Shown here: one piece after another, positions 44,737-54,119 of the stretch
Layout: the number at the start of each line of letters is the position of its first letter
Position numbering within the stretch: the first letter of the stretch is position 1
Assembly: GCF_000403435.2 (NCBI RefSeq)
Contig: NZ_KE159703.1
Coordinates: 985,033-1,049,032 of the forward strand
DNA length: 64,000 bases
Reading direction: 5' to 3'
Origin: Oscillibacter sp. 1-3
GTDB taxonomy: Bacteria > Bacillota > Clostridia > Oscillospirales > Oscillospiraceae
Position numbers and translations under genes: made by a program
The notes under the pieces: generated by a model
Databases searched by the model: none
Seen by the model: the letters and a program-made list of their open reading frames with translations, nothing else
What the model was told of the DNA's origin: nothing

Positions 44737-46056
44737 TTGGGTTATCAAATCGCGTTCATCTCCTTGGGCTGTGCCAAGAACCAGGTGAACTGTGAGCAGA
44801 TGATGGCCGCTGCTGCTGCGGCGGGGCACGCTGTCCAGGCATCCCCGGAGGGGGCTGACGTGGCGGTGGTGAACACCTGCGGCTTTTTGGCCTCCGCCTG
44901 TGAGGAGGCTATCGAGACCATCCTGGAGATGGCGGAGCTGAAACGCGCCGGCCAGGTGGGGAGAATTCTGGTCACCGGCTGCATGGCCCAGCGGTACAAG
45001 GAGGATGTGCTGAATGAGCTTCCGGAGGTGGACGGCGTCCTGGGCACCGGCAGCTACGGCGACATCGCCCGGGCCATTGAGGAGGTTATGGACCAGGGTC
45101 TCCGGCCCTGCCACATGGGGAATATTCACACTGCCAGGCAGGGCGGCCCCCGCATCCTCTCCACGCCCCCCTGGTACGCCTACCTGCGCATTGCCGAGGG
45201 GTGTGACAACCACTGCGCCTACTGCGTCATTCCCTCCCTGCGGGGGAGATACCGCAGCCGTCCTATGGCGGAGCTGCTGGAGGAGGCGGAGGAGCTCAGC
45301 TCCGCCGGAGTGCGGGAGCTGCTGGTCATCGCCCAGGACATCACCCGGTACGGCACGGACCTGGACGAGGGGCGCCGTCTGGCGGATCTTTTGAGAGAGC
45401 TGTGCCGTCTGGACTTTCATTGGATTCGCCTCCATTACCTGTACCCAGATGAGATTACTGATGAATTGATTGATATAATAGCAAAAGAGAGCAAAATAAT
45501 ACCCTATTTGGACATTCCAATCCAGCATTGCAATGACGGCGTGCTGGCGGCTATGAACCGCCGGGACACCAAGGCGGAGCTGAGGGCTCTGTTTGAAAGG
45601 CTCCGGGCACACATCCCCGGGCTGGTGCTGCGCACCAGTATCATCACCGGACTTCCCGGCGAGGGCGAGGCGGAATTTGAGGAGCTGTGCGCCTTTTTGC
45701 GGGAGGTGCGGATCGAACGGGCAGGGGTGTTCCCCTTCTCTCCGGAGGAGGGCACCCGGGCGGCTCAGATGGACCACGTGGACACGGAGGAAGCGCGGCG
45801 AAGGGCGGAGCTGGCAGTGGATGTTCAGTCCAATATAATGGACGAATACAACGAATCGGTGCTGGGAGAGACCCGGGAGGTTCTGTGCGAGGGCTTTGAC
45901 GGCCAGACGTTTTATGGCCGCAGCTATGCCGAGTCGCCGGAGATCGACGGCCGCATCTACTTTGACGCGGACCGGGAGGTAGCTCCGGGCCAGTTTGTCA
46001 CCGTCCGCCTCACCGGTACCATGGACGGCGAGCTCACCGGGGAGCTGGCGGAATGA
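44737..46056 (+). CDS. rimO: Ribosomal protein S12 methylthiotransferase
   Basis: A radical-SAM enzyme that methylthiolates Asp of ribosomal protein S12. It starts at TTG 44737 with GGAGGGATTACA upstream and has 439 residues. The N-terminal UPF0004 domain has SLGCAKNQVNCEQM, NTCGF and TGCMAQRY (cluster cysteines). The radical-SAM triad is C156, C160, C163 in CDNHCAYC. DIPIQHCNDGVL and TSIITGLPGEGEAEF follow, then a TRAM domain at the end. Bases about 45417-45540 switch abruptly to AT-rich codons while the protein stays conserved. It overlaps the next gene by four bases. Confidence 0.95.
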   Translation: MGYQIAFISLGCAKNQVNCEQMMAAAAAAGHAVQASPEGADVAVVNTCGFLASACEEAIETILEMAELKRAGQVGRILVTGCMAQRYKEDVLNELPEVDGVLGTGSYGDIARAIEEVMDQGLRPCHMGNIHTARQGGPRILSTPPWYAYLRIAEGCDNHCAYCVIPSLRGRYRSRPMAELLEEAEELSSAGVRELLVIAQDITRYGTDLDEGRRLADLLRELCRLDFHWIRLHYLYPDEITDELIDIIAKESKIIPYLDIPIQHCNDGVLAAMNRRDTKAELRALFERLRAHIPGLVLRTSIITGLPGEGEAEFEELCAFLREVRIERAGVFPFSPEEGTRAAQMDHVDTEEARRRAELAVDVQSNIMDEYNESVLGETREVLCEGFDGQTFYGRSYAESPEIDGRIYFDADREVAPGQFVTVRLTGTMDGELTGELAE

Positions 46057-46346
46057 GGAGTCCCCTGGAGGAGATCCCTGGCGTGGGGAAAAGGATTGCC
46101 GCTGTCATGGAGGCGCTGGGTATTCGTCAGATATCCGACCTGCGGGGCCGGGACCCGGAGGAGCTGTACCTCCAGGAGTGCCTGATGAAGGGATACCGCG
46201 AGGACCGCTGCGCCTTGTATGTCTGGCGGGCGGCGGTGTACTACGCCGAGAATGAGAAACGGGACCCGAAGATGCTGAAATGGTGGTATTGGAAGGACAG
46301 ACCATACCGGGCGAAAGGAGCGGAAAAACATGAATTTGCCGAATAA
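46053..46346 (+). CDS. Cdd1-like helix-hairpin-helix protein
   Basis: A 97-residue protein. The first half is a helix-hairpin-helix (LEEIPGVGKRIAAVMEALGI, ISDLRGRDPEELYLQEC); the second half (LYVWRAAVYYAENEKRDPKM, WWYWKD) matches the Cdd1 family named after a gene beside the C. difficile toxin locus. It overlaps rimO by ATGA and pgsA by 17 bases, so all three are translationally linked. Function unknown, probably nucleic-acid binding. Confidence 0.85.
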   Translation: MRSPLEEIPGVGKRIAAVMEALGIRQISDLRGRDPEELYLQECLMKGYREDRCALYVWRAAVYYAENEKRDPKMLKWWYWKDRPYRAKGAEKHEFAE

Positions 46347-46911
46347 ATTGACTCTTATGCGCATTATATTGACGCCCGTCTTTATGGCGGTGCTGTATTG
46401 GGGCTTCCCCGGGGCGGACTATGCGGCCCTGGCGATTTTCATCATCGCCAGTCTCACGGACCTGCTGGACGGGAAGATCGCCCGGAAGTACAACCTGGTC
46501 ACGGACTTTGGCAAGTTCGCCGACCCCCTGGCGGACAAGATCCTGGTAACCGCCGCCATGCTGTGGTTTGTGGAGGTGGGCCGGATGCCCGCCTGGGCGC
46601 TGCTGGTGGTGCTGCTGCGGGAGTTCGCTGTCAGCGGTCTTCGGATGATTGCCAGCGACAAGGGGCGGGTCATCGCCGCCGGGTGGTCCGGGAAGGTGAA
46701 GACTGCCGCCACCATGGTGTGCGTGGTGGTGATGCTGCTGCTGGGACCGGCCCTGGCCGCTTACCGGTCCGGAGCCTATCTGACCGCCGTGCCCTGGGAC
46801 CGGTACATCTCGCGGGCCGACACGGTCTGCGTGTGGGTCATTGTGCTGACCACTCTCTACTCCGGCGTGGAGTACTTTGTGAAGAACAAAGATGTCATCG
46901 CCTCGGCGTGA
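46330..46911 (+). CDS. pgsA: CDP-diacylglycerol--glycerol-3-phosphate 3-phosphatidyltransferase
   Basis: Makes phosphatidylglycerol phosphate in the membrane. The 193-residue protein has the CDP-alcohol phosphotransferase signature DGKIARKYNLVTDFGKFADP followed by LADK, and four or more membrane segments. The start lies within the Cdd1-like gene, with AAAGGAGCGGAAAAAC upstream. A strong hairpin follows the stop. Confidence 0.94.
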   Translation: MNLPNKLTLMRIILTPVFMAVLYWGFPGADYAALAIFIIASLTDLLDGKIARKYNLVTDFGKFADPLADKILVTAAMLWFVEVGRMPAWALLVVLLREFAVSGLRMIASDKGRVIAAGWSGKVKTAATMVCVVVMLLLGPALAAYRSGAYLTAVPWDRYISRADTVCVWVIVLTTLYSGVEYFVKNKDVIASA

Positions 46912-46920
46912 CGGGACAGG

Positions 46921-46958
46921 AAAAACCCGGCTGTGAGTTTCTTCACAGCCGGGTTTTT
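46921..46958. terminator. Bidirectional terminator pgsA / queH
   Basis: AAAAACCCGGCTGTGA (46921-46936) pairs perfectly with TCACAGCCGGGTTTTT (46943-46958). A-run and T-run flank the stem, so it serves both converging genes. Confidence 0.93.
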
Positions 46959-46961
46959 CCG

Positions 46962-47528
46962 TCATTGTTCCGCAAACTTCTCCCGGTCGCGCCGGATCTG
47001 CTTTTCATAGCGGTCCTCCTCCGAGAAGACACAGCCGCAGTACTTCTGCATATAGAACCCCAGCTCCCGGGCCCGCTGGTTCCCCGCCCGGAAGTTGGGA
47101 CGAAAGTCCCGGTAGAGGAACTCTACGCCATACCGCTTTGCGCAGGCCTCTGCCGCCCGGACGATGCCGTCGTGGTCCTGGTAGAGGCTGGCCAGAAGGG
47201 TGGTGGTGAAGGCGGCAAAGCCGTGCTCCGCGGCGTATTTCGCCGTCCCCTCCAGCCGGTGGGTGTAGCAGTAGGCGCAGCGGTGATCGATGTCGCCTGT
47301 CACCTGGCGGACAAACTCCCGCAGACCGTAGTCCTCCCATACCCGCACCTCCATATTGATGGCGGGGGCATATTCCAGCAGGCAGTCCCGCCGGGCCTGG
47401 TACTCCTTCCAGGGGTGGATGTTGGGATTGTACCACAGGGCCACCGGCTCAATGCCCTCGGCCCGGAGGGGGTCAATGCAGGAGAGGGAGCAGGGAGCGC
47501 AGCAGGCGTGCAGCAGGACGGTTTTCAT
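46962..47528 (-). CDS. queH: Epoxyqueuosine reductase QueH
   Basis: Reduces epoxyqueuosine to queuosine in tRNA; the non-B12 alternative to QueG. The 188-residue protein has the Fe-S cysteine pairs in LLHACCAPCSLSC, HRCAYCYTHRL and YMQKYCGCVFSEEDR. ATG 47528 begins KTVLLHACC; the open frame extends upstream to 47597 without a ribosome site. It is a single gene on the minus strand; no other queuosine gene is visible. Confidence 0.92.
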   Translation of the reverse strand: MKTVLLHACCAPCSLSCIDPLRAEGIEPVALWYNPNIHPWKEYQARRDCLLEYAPAINMEVRVWEDYGLREFVRQVTGDIDHRCAYCYTHRLEGTAKYAAEHGFAAFTTTLLASLYQDHDGIVRAAEACAKRYGVEFLYRDFRPNFRAGNQRARELGFYMQKYCGCVFSEEDRYEKQIRRDREKFAEQ

Positions 47529-47654
47529 AGGGCGGTTCCTCGTTTCTGTCGAGAGTTCTGAATAGGACAAGTATATCATAAGAAAGAGAGAAGGCAAGCG
47601 GATATTTTATAAATTTCTTAACAGTTTTTTTACACTCTTTACAGATTTTCGCGA

Positions 47655-47683
47655 TTGCATATTTTGTCGGAAAAGAGTAAAAT
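47655..47683 (+). promoter_or_regulatory. Promoter of the activase gene
   Basis: TTGCAT (47655-47660) and TAAAAT (47678-47683) are 17 bases apart in an AT-rich gap between divergent genes, 74 bases before the TTG start. Confidence 0.65.
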
Positions 47684-47757
47684 ACCAGAGAATATAAAGA
47701 TTGCGATACTTGGTCAAAAGGACCGGCGCAACCGTTTTCCTGAAGGAGGAACCAGCC

Positions 47758-50673
47758 TTGAAAGTGGGTCTTGACGTGGGTTCCACCACCATCAAATGCG
47801 TGGTGCTGGACGACGCCGGAAACATTGTTTACAGTACATATGAACGGCATTTCAGCCATATTCTTGAGAAGTCTGGAGAGCTGCTGCGCCGGGTGGCGGC
47901 GGGGTACGTTCCCGGCGGGCGGGCGGAGTTCGCCATTTCCGGCTCTGCGGGCATGGGCATGGCGGAGGGGGTGGAGGTCCCCTTTGTGCAGGAGGTCTTC
48001 GCCACCCGCGTGGCGGTCAATCGGCTGGCTCCGGGCACTGACTGCGTCATTGAGCTGGGGGGAGAGGATGCCAAAATCCTCTTCCTCACCGGCGGCGTTG
48101 AGGTGCGGATGAACGGCTCCTGCGCCGGCGGCACCGGAGCCTTTATCGACCAGATGGCCACGCTGCTGAAAATGACCGCCGACGAGATGGACGAGGCCGC
48201 GGCGCGGGCGGAGAAGACCTATACCATCGCCTCCCGGTGCGGCGTTTTCGCCAAGAGCGACGTGCAGCCCCTCATCAACCAGGGGGCCCGGAGCGAGGAC
48301 ATCGCCGCCAGCATCTACCAGGCGGTGGTGAACCAGACCATCGCGGGTCTGGCCCAGGGGCGGCCCATCCAGGGCAGGGTCCTCTATCTGGGCGGGCCTC
48401 TGACCTTTTCCGGGTGCCTGCGGGAAAGCTTTGACAAGACCCTTGGGGTCCAGGGTCTCTGCCCGGAGAACAGCCTGCTGTTTGTGGCCCTGGGAGCGGC
48501 GTTTTACTCCGATAGGGAGTTTGACCTGGAGGAGGTGTGCGGCCGGCTGGAGGCGCGGGGCGCCTCTGAGACCTACCGCAGTCAGCCGCCCCTCTTTGAG
48601 AGCCGGGAGGAGTACGAGGCCTTCACGGCCCGCCACGCCAAAGCCTCTGTGCCCCGGGCCCCCTTCGGCCCGGACTACGCCGCGCCGGTTCACATCGGCA
48701 TCGACTCCGGCTCTACCACCGTGAAGCTGGCGGTGATCGACCAGGAGGCCCGGCTTCTCTTTACGGACTACCGGCCTAACCTGGGCAATCCCGTTCCCCT
48801 GATCCGTGCGGCCCTGGAGCGGCTGTACGACGAGCATCCGGCCCTCCATGTGGCCTCCGTCACCACCACCGGCTACGGCGAGGAGCTGGCGAAAAACGCC
48901 TTCCACGCCGACTACGGCGTAGTGGAGACCGTGGCCCACTTCACCGCCGCCCGGTACTTTCTGCCCAATGTGGACTTCATCATTGACATCGGCGGCCAGG
49001 ACATGAAGTGCTTCAAGATTGAAAACGGGGCCATCAGCAACATCTTTTTGAACGAGGCCTGTTCCTCCGGCTGCGGCAGCTTCCTCCAGACCTTCGCCCA
49101 GGCCCTGGGGTACGACGTGAAGGAGTTTGCGAAGCTTGGCCTTTTCGCCAACCGTCCGGTGGACCTGGGCAGCCGCTGCACGGTGTTCATGAACTCCAGC
49201 GTGAAGCAGGCCCAGAAGGACGGGGCCACCATCGAGAATATCTCCGCCGGCCTCTCCATCTCCGTGGTGAAAAACGCCATCTACAAGGTCATCCGCGCCG
49301 CCTCCCCGGAGGAGCTGGGACGGAACGTGGTGGTTCAGGGCGGCACGTTTTACAACGAGGCGGTGCTTCGGGCCTTTGAGAAGGAGATGGGCGTGGAGGT
49401 CATCCGGCCCGACGTGGCGGGGCTCATGGGGGCCTACGGCGCGGCGCTGTACGGCCGTGGCAAGGCCGCGCCGGAGCAGACCAGCGCCCTTTTGGACCGG
49501 GCAGCCCTGGCCGCCTTCTCCCAGGAGACGGAGAGCCGGGTGTGCGGATTGTGCGGCAACAACTGCCAGCTTACCGTCAACACCTTCGCAGACGGCGGCA
49601 CCTTCATCAGCGGCAACCGCTGCGACCGCCCCGTCACCGGCAGAGAGGACACCGGCGAGCGGAACCTGTACGCCTATAAGCGCAAACTGATTCTGGACTA
49701 CAAGCCTGTTCCCGGCAGACGGGGGAAGATCGGTCTGCCCCTGTGCCTGAACTTCTGGGAGCTGCTGCCCTTCTGGCACGCCTTTTTCACGAAGCTGGGC
49801 TTTGCCGTGTACCACAGCCCCCTCTCCAGCCGGGATTTGTACTTAAAGGGCCAGGGCACCATCCCCAGCGACACCGCCTGCTTCCCGGCCAAGCTGGCCC
49901 ACGGGCATATCCGGTTTCTCAGCAGACTGGGGCTGGACGCCATTTTCTATCCCTGCATGACCTACAATATCGACGAGGGCCTGGGGGACAACCATTACAA
50001 CTGCCCCGTGGTTGCCTACTATCCCGAGGTCATCGCCGGCAACTGCCCCGAGGTCAAGGAGACCAAATTCATCTATGACTACGTGGGCCTCCACCGGCCC
50101 AAGGACTTTTCCAGGAAGATCTTCGCCATCCTGCGGCGGTACTTTCCGGACATCACCCGCAGCGAGGTGAAAGAGGCCGCCGACGCGGCCTATGCCGAGT
50201 ACGCGCACCACATGTCCCTTGTGCGGAAGGAGGGGGCGCGGATCATCGATCAGGCCCGGGCGGAGGGCCGCCGGATCATTGTGCTGGCGGGCCGTCCCTA
50301 CCACGCGGACCCGGAGATCAACCACGGCATCGACACCCTGATTACCCGCTCCGGCGCGGCGGTGGTGACGGAGGACTCCATCTCCAACCGGGTGGAGAAG
50401 TTCCCCACCACGGTGCTGAACCAGTGGACCTACCACTCCCGGCTGTACGCGGCGGCGAAGTACTGCTGCTCCCAGCCCGATATGGATCTTGTGCAGCTGG
50501 TGAGCTTTGGCTGCGGCGTGGACGCCATTACCACCGACGAGACCCAGGAGATCCTGCAAAGCGGCGGCAAGCTGTATACCCAGCTGAAAATTGACGAGAT
50601 CACCAATCTGGGCGCGGTGCGCATCCGTCTGCGGAGCCTTTTCGCCGCCCTGGATGAGAAAAAAGCAACCTGA
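47758..50673 (+). CDS. Double acyl-CoA dehydratase activase with DUF2229 region
   Basis: A 971-residue protein starting at TTG 47758, with AAGGAGGA upstream. It has two BadF/BadG/HgdC-type ATPase domains. The first (about 1-265) has GLDVGSTTIKC, GGEDAK, SCAGGTGAFID and SRCGVF; the second (about 310-580) has GIDSGSTTVKLA, GGQDMK, ACSSGCGSFL and SRCTVF. The cysteines in each pair probably hold a shared [4Fe-4S] cluster. The last ~350 residues, from CGLCGNNCQLTVNTF, are a DUF2229-type region. Known activases drive ATP-dependent electron transfer to 2-hydroxyacyl-CoA dehydratases. The partner subunit is encoded downstream, but the substrate of this subfamily is unknown. Confidence 0.88.
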   Translation: MKVGLDVGSTTIKCVVLDDAGNIVYSTYERHFSHILEKSGELLRRVAAGYVPGGRAEFAISGSAGMGMAEGVEVPFVQEVFATRVAVNRLAPGTDCVIELGGEDAKILFLTGGVEVRMNGSCAGGTGAFIDQMATLLKMTADEMDEAAARAEKTYTIASRCGVFAKSDVQPLINQGARSEDIAASIYQAVVNQTIAGLAQGRPIQGRVLYLGGPLTFSGCLRESFDKTLGVQGLCPENSLLFVALGAAFYSDREFDLEEVCGRLEARGASETYRSQPPLFESREEYEAFTARHAKASVPRAPFGPDYAAPVHIGIDSGSTTVKLAVIDQEARLLFTDYRPNLGNPVPLIRAALERLYDEHPALHVASVTTTGYGEELAKNAFHADYGVVETVAHFTAARYFLPNVDFIIDIGGQDMKCFKIENGAISNIFLNEACSSGCGSFLQTFAQALGYDVKEFAKLGLFANRPVDLGSRCTVFMNSSVKQAQKDGATIENISAGLSISVVKNAIYKVIRAASPEELGRNVVVQGGTFYNEAVLRAFEKEMGVEVIRPDVAGLMGAYGAALYGRGKAAPEQTSALLDRAALAAFSQETESRVCGLCGNNCQLTVNTFADGGTFISGNRCDRPVTGREDTGERNLYAYKRKLILDYKPVPGRRGKIGLPLCLNFWELLPFWHAFFTKLGFAVYHSPLSSRDLYLKGQGTIPSDTACFPAKLAHGHIRFLSRLGLDAIFYPCMTYNIDEGLGDNHYNCPVVAYYPEVIAGNCPEVKETKFIYDYVGLHRPKDFSRKIFAILRRYFPDITRSEVKEAADAAYAEYAHHMSLVRKEGARIIDQARAEGRRIIVLAGRPYHADPEINHGIDTLITRSGAAVVTEDSISNRVEKFPTTVLNQWTYHSRLYAAAKYCCSQPDMDLVQLVSFGCGVDAITTDETQEILQSGGKLYTQLKIDEITNLGAVRIRLRSLFAALDEKKAT

Positions 50674-50713
50674 AAGGGGCGCGAAGCGCAGGGAGAGTTC
50701 TGCCGGCCTCGTA

Positions 50714-50765
50714 TACCCCGGACGGGGTACTGCAAAGGCTTTGGGGCGCAGGGGCGGAGCCCCTG
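50714..50765. repeat. Dispersed palindromic element, copy C
   Basis: TACCCCG-GA-CGGGGTA lies at about 50714-50729, followed by CAGGGGC-GGA-GCCCCTG (50749-50765). The second hairpin matches the AGGGGC-nnn-GCCCCT core of copies at 12044 and 24985. This copy lies inside the gap between two cooperating genes. Confidence 0.5.
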
Positions 50766-50833
50766 GCCCCCCTGCAGACCCAGGGACAAAGGTTCCAAAA
50801 CTTCGCCGCTCCCCCGAAAGGAGAAATGTTGAC

Positions 50834-52180
<1,347 letters not shown>

Positions 52181-52219
52181 CCGTTGCTGAAAAGGGAATT
52201 GATATTCATTATACAGGAA

Positions 52220-52250
52220 GAGGAAGCGCCGCATTATGCGGCGCTTCCTC
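52220..52250. terminator. Bidirectional terminator
   Basis: GAGGAAGCGCCGCA-TTA-TGCGGCGCTTCCTC is a perfect 14-bp hairpin, followed on the plus strand by TCTATTTTTC. It separates the dehydratase gene from the converging XRE gene, whose stop is two bases beyond. Confidence 0.9.
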
Positions 52251-52251
52251 T

Positions 52252-52497
52252 CTATTTTTCGATCTTGAATTTCAAAAGAAGATACGGCTCTATCTCCAAA
52301 ACCGTTGCAATATTGAATAGCAGCTCCAGAGATAGCCCCCTGTGCATTTTTGGAGCTTCGACAGATGCCAAATGCTGACGGCTGATTCCGAGGAGTTCTG
52401 CCAGCTGTTCTTGCGAATAACCCTTCTCTTTCCGATAATAACCGATCGCATAGGACAGACATTTTAAGCGCTCTGTGTTATCAAATTGCGGTTCCAT
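52252..52497 (-). CDS. XRE-family helix-turn-helix regulator
   Basis: An 81-residue DNA-binding protein. The HTH is at about residues 25-50 (YSQEQLAELLGISRQHLASV), with a C-terminal EPYLLLKF end. It is AT-richer than its neighbours. Its start is next to an inverted repeat (52505-52538), a likely operator, and it is divergent from the interrupted gene at 52723. Control of itself and that neighbour is an inference. Confidence 0.88.
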   Translation of the reverse strand: MEPQFDNTERLKCLSYAIGYYRKEKGYSQEQLAELLGISRQHLASVEAPKMHRGLSLELLFNIATVLEIEPYLLLKFKIEK

Positions 52498-52504
52498 ACG
52501 ATCA

Positions 52505-52538
52505 CCTGCCTTATTAGGATTATTTTACCTAAAGCAGG
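52505..52538. promoter_or_regulatory. Candidate XRE operator
   Basis: Nested inverted repeat: CCTGC (52505-52509) with GCAGG (52534-52538), and TTAGG (52514-52518) with CCTAA (52528-52532). It lies eight bases upstream of the XRE start codon. Confidence 0.55.
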
Positions 52539-52567
52539 CGATCTTAAAAATAATTTGAAACACGCTA

Positions 52568-52596
52568 TTGACGTGTTATAGGATATAATTTATAAT
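52568..52596 (+). promoter_or_regulatory. Strong promoter divergent from the XRE gene
   Basis: TTGACG (52568-52573) and TATAAT (52591-52596) are 17 bases apart. A short AACACG/CGTGTT inverted repeat overlaps the -35 box. It points to the TGA-interrupted gene. Confidence 0.75.
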
Positions 52597-52722
52597 TAAA
52601 ACAAGACAAAGGGGCGGAGTTTTTGCGTCTATTATAGCAAGCATCAGAATTTCTGACAAACGGGCGGCGGCCCGGTGCTAACAATTTTGCAGATTGCTAT
52701 AGGAGAAAGGGGATATATTGAA

Positions 52723-53337
52723 TTGTCGATGCAAATCAAAGCCCGAGCCTGCACATGGATAAAATGCACCGCATCGTTTATGGTTCTGACGCTCTTCTTT
52801 CTATCCGGCTTTTGACTGCGAGGAATTGCTGCGGAACAGGAGATTGCCGCCTGGCAGACAATTTTCCTGACACCGGAGCCGGATCTCTGTGCCCTGTGCG
52901 GATATGGCGGCGGCCCGCGGTACCACGCCCCCTGCTCTGTGAATCTCTCCACAGGTGAGGTCGGCGAGATGCGGGTCTATGACCCGGACCCTGTGCGGGT
53001 CTGGGAGGTCAGCGGCGTACAGCAGACGGGCACATTCTCCATGCTCCGCTGCGCTGGAGTGACAGCGGCACGGAACACCGATGCGCATACCTGTACGGCA
53101 GAGCTTCCGCGGAAAGCGGATGAGCTGATTCCGGCGTATTTTTGCCGGGACTGCCGCGGGCGCATTGCGGAGGTTTCCCGCCGGGGCTTCATTCTTGCGG
53201 ATCTCTACGATTTGACGGACATTCAAACGTACGCGCTCTTTGGTGAGGCGTCCTACTCCATCCGCGGCTATGATGTCTCGGTCAGCCGCAGGGGAGGAGA
53301 CAGGCTCCTGCATGTCGAGATCACAGGCGGGCTATAG
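52723..53337 (+). pseudogene. Membrane-anchored cysteine-rich protein with in-frame TGA
   Basis: From TTG 52723 or ATG 52729 the frame encodes a hydrophobic anchor (CTASFMVLTLFFLSGF), then TGA (52813-52815), then continues in the same frame to 53337: LRGIAAEQEIAAWQ and a domain with CALCG and YHAPC, LSTGEVGEMRVYD and a second pair in FCRDCRG. Without the TGA the protein is about 203 residues. The zinc-like Cys pairs and LADLYDLTDIQTY segment match a family I have seen in Oscillospiraceae, not named. GTG 52939 could give a shorter product but would drop the first Cys pairs. The gene ends six bases inside cutC (converging). Confidence 0.65.
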
Positions 53338-54084
53338 CAGCCCGTGGACAATCTCCGCGCAGGCTCGGAACTCCTCCGGGTCCGTCCGCCAGACCTCGTA
53401 CTCCGACAGGGACGGAAGGCCCATGGAGACGCCGGCCTTGCGGTAGATCATGCCGCTGTCCAGAGGCGCTCCGCGGCCGGTGGTGTGGAAGGAAGTGATT
53501 CCCGCGCCGTCATAGAGGCGGCGGATGTTCTCCTTTTTCACGCCGCAGCCGGCCATGATGTCGATCCGGCCCGCCGCCCGGACACGGAGCGTCCGCAGGA
53601 CCTCCAGTCCGGCCAAGGCGCTGGATGCCTGCCCGGAGGTGAGGACGGTCCGGCAGCCCAGGGACGCGGCGGCCTCCAGGGTTTCCATCGGGTCTCGGGC
53701 CATGTCAAAGGCCCGGTGGAGGGTCACTTCCATATCGCCGGCGCAGTCCATCAGACGGCGCATGCTGTCCACGTCCAGCGCTCCCTCCGGCGTCAGCGCG
53801 CCGATGACGACGCCGTTGGCCCCCAGGGCCCGGAAGGCCTGGATTTCCGTACACATCTCCTCCATCTCCGGCTGGGAGTAGAGGAAATCGCCGAAGCGGG
53901 GACGAATCAGGACGTTGATTTTCACATCGCAGTCCCGCTGGACCTGCTTGAACAGAGCGGGGGAGGGGGTGGTGCCGCCGATGGCCAGATTGGCGCACAG
54001 CTCCAGCCGGTCCGCGCCGCCTGCGGCGGCGGCCATGGCGGAGGCGTAGGAGTCCACGCAGCCCTCGATCAGTGGTTGGTTCAT
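53332..54084 (-). CDS. cutC: CutC family protein
   Basis: A 250-residue TIM-barrel of the CutC family, linked to copper homeostasis in some organisms though the chemistry is not proven. Segments: EGCVDSYASAMAAAAGGADR, LELCANLAIGGTTPS, VLIRPRFGDFLYS, GALTPEGALDVDS and TLHRAFDMARDP. Start ATG 54084; next gene upstream ends 36 bp away. It probably forms an operon with the D-aminoacylase. Confidence 0.92.
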   Translation of the reverse strand: MNQPLIEGCVDSYASAMAAAAGGADRLELCANLAIGGTTPSPALFKQVQRDCDVKINVLIRPRFGDFLYSQPEMEEMCTEIQAFRALGANGVVIGALTPEGALDVDSMRRLMDCAGDMEVTLHRAFDMARDPMETLEAAASLGCRTVLTSGQASSALAGLEVLRTLRVRAAGRIDIMAGCGVKKENIRRLYDGAGITSFHTTGRGAPLDSGMIYRKAGVSMGLPSLSEYEVWRTDPEEFRACAEIVHGLL

Positions 54085-54119
54085 AACAGAGCGCTCCTCT
54101 CAAAAATCGTTTTCGGACG

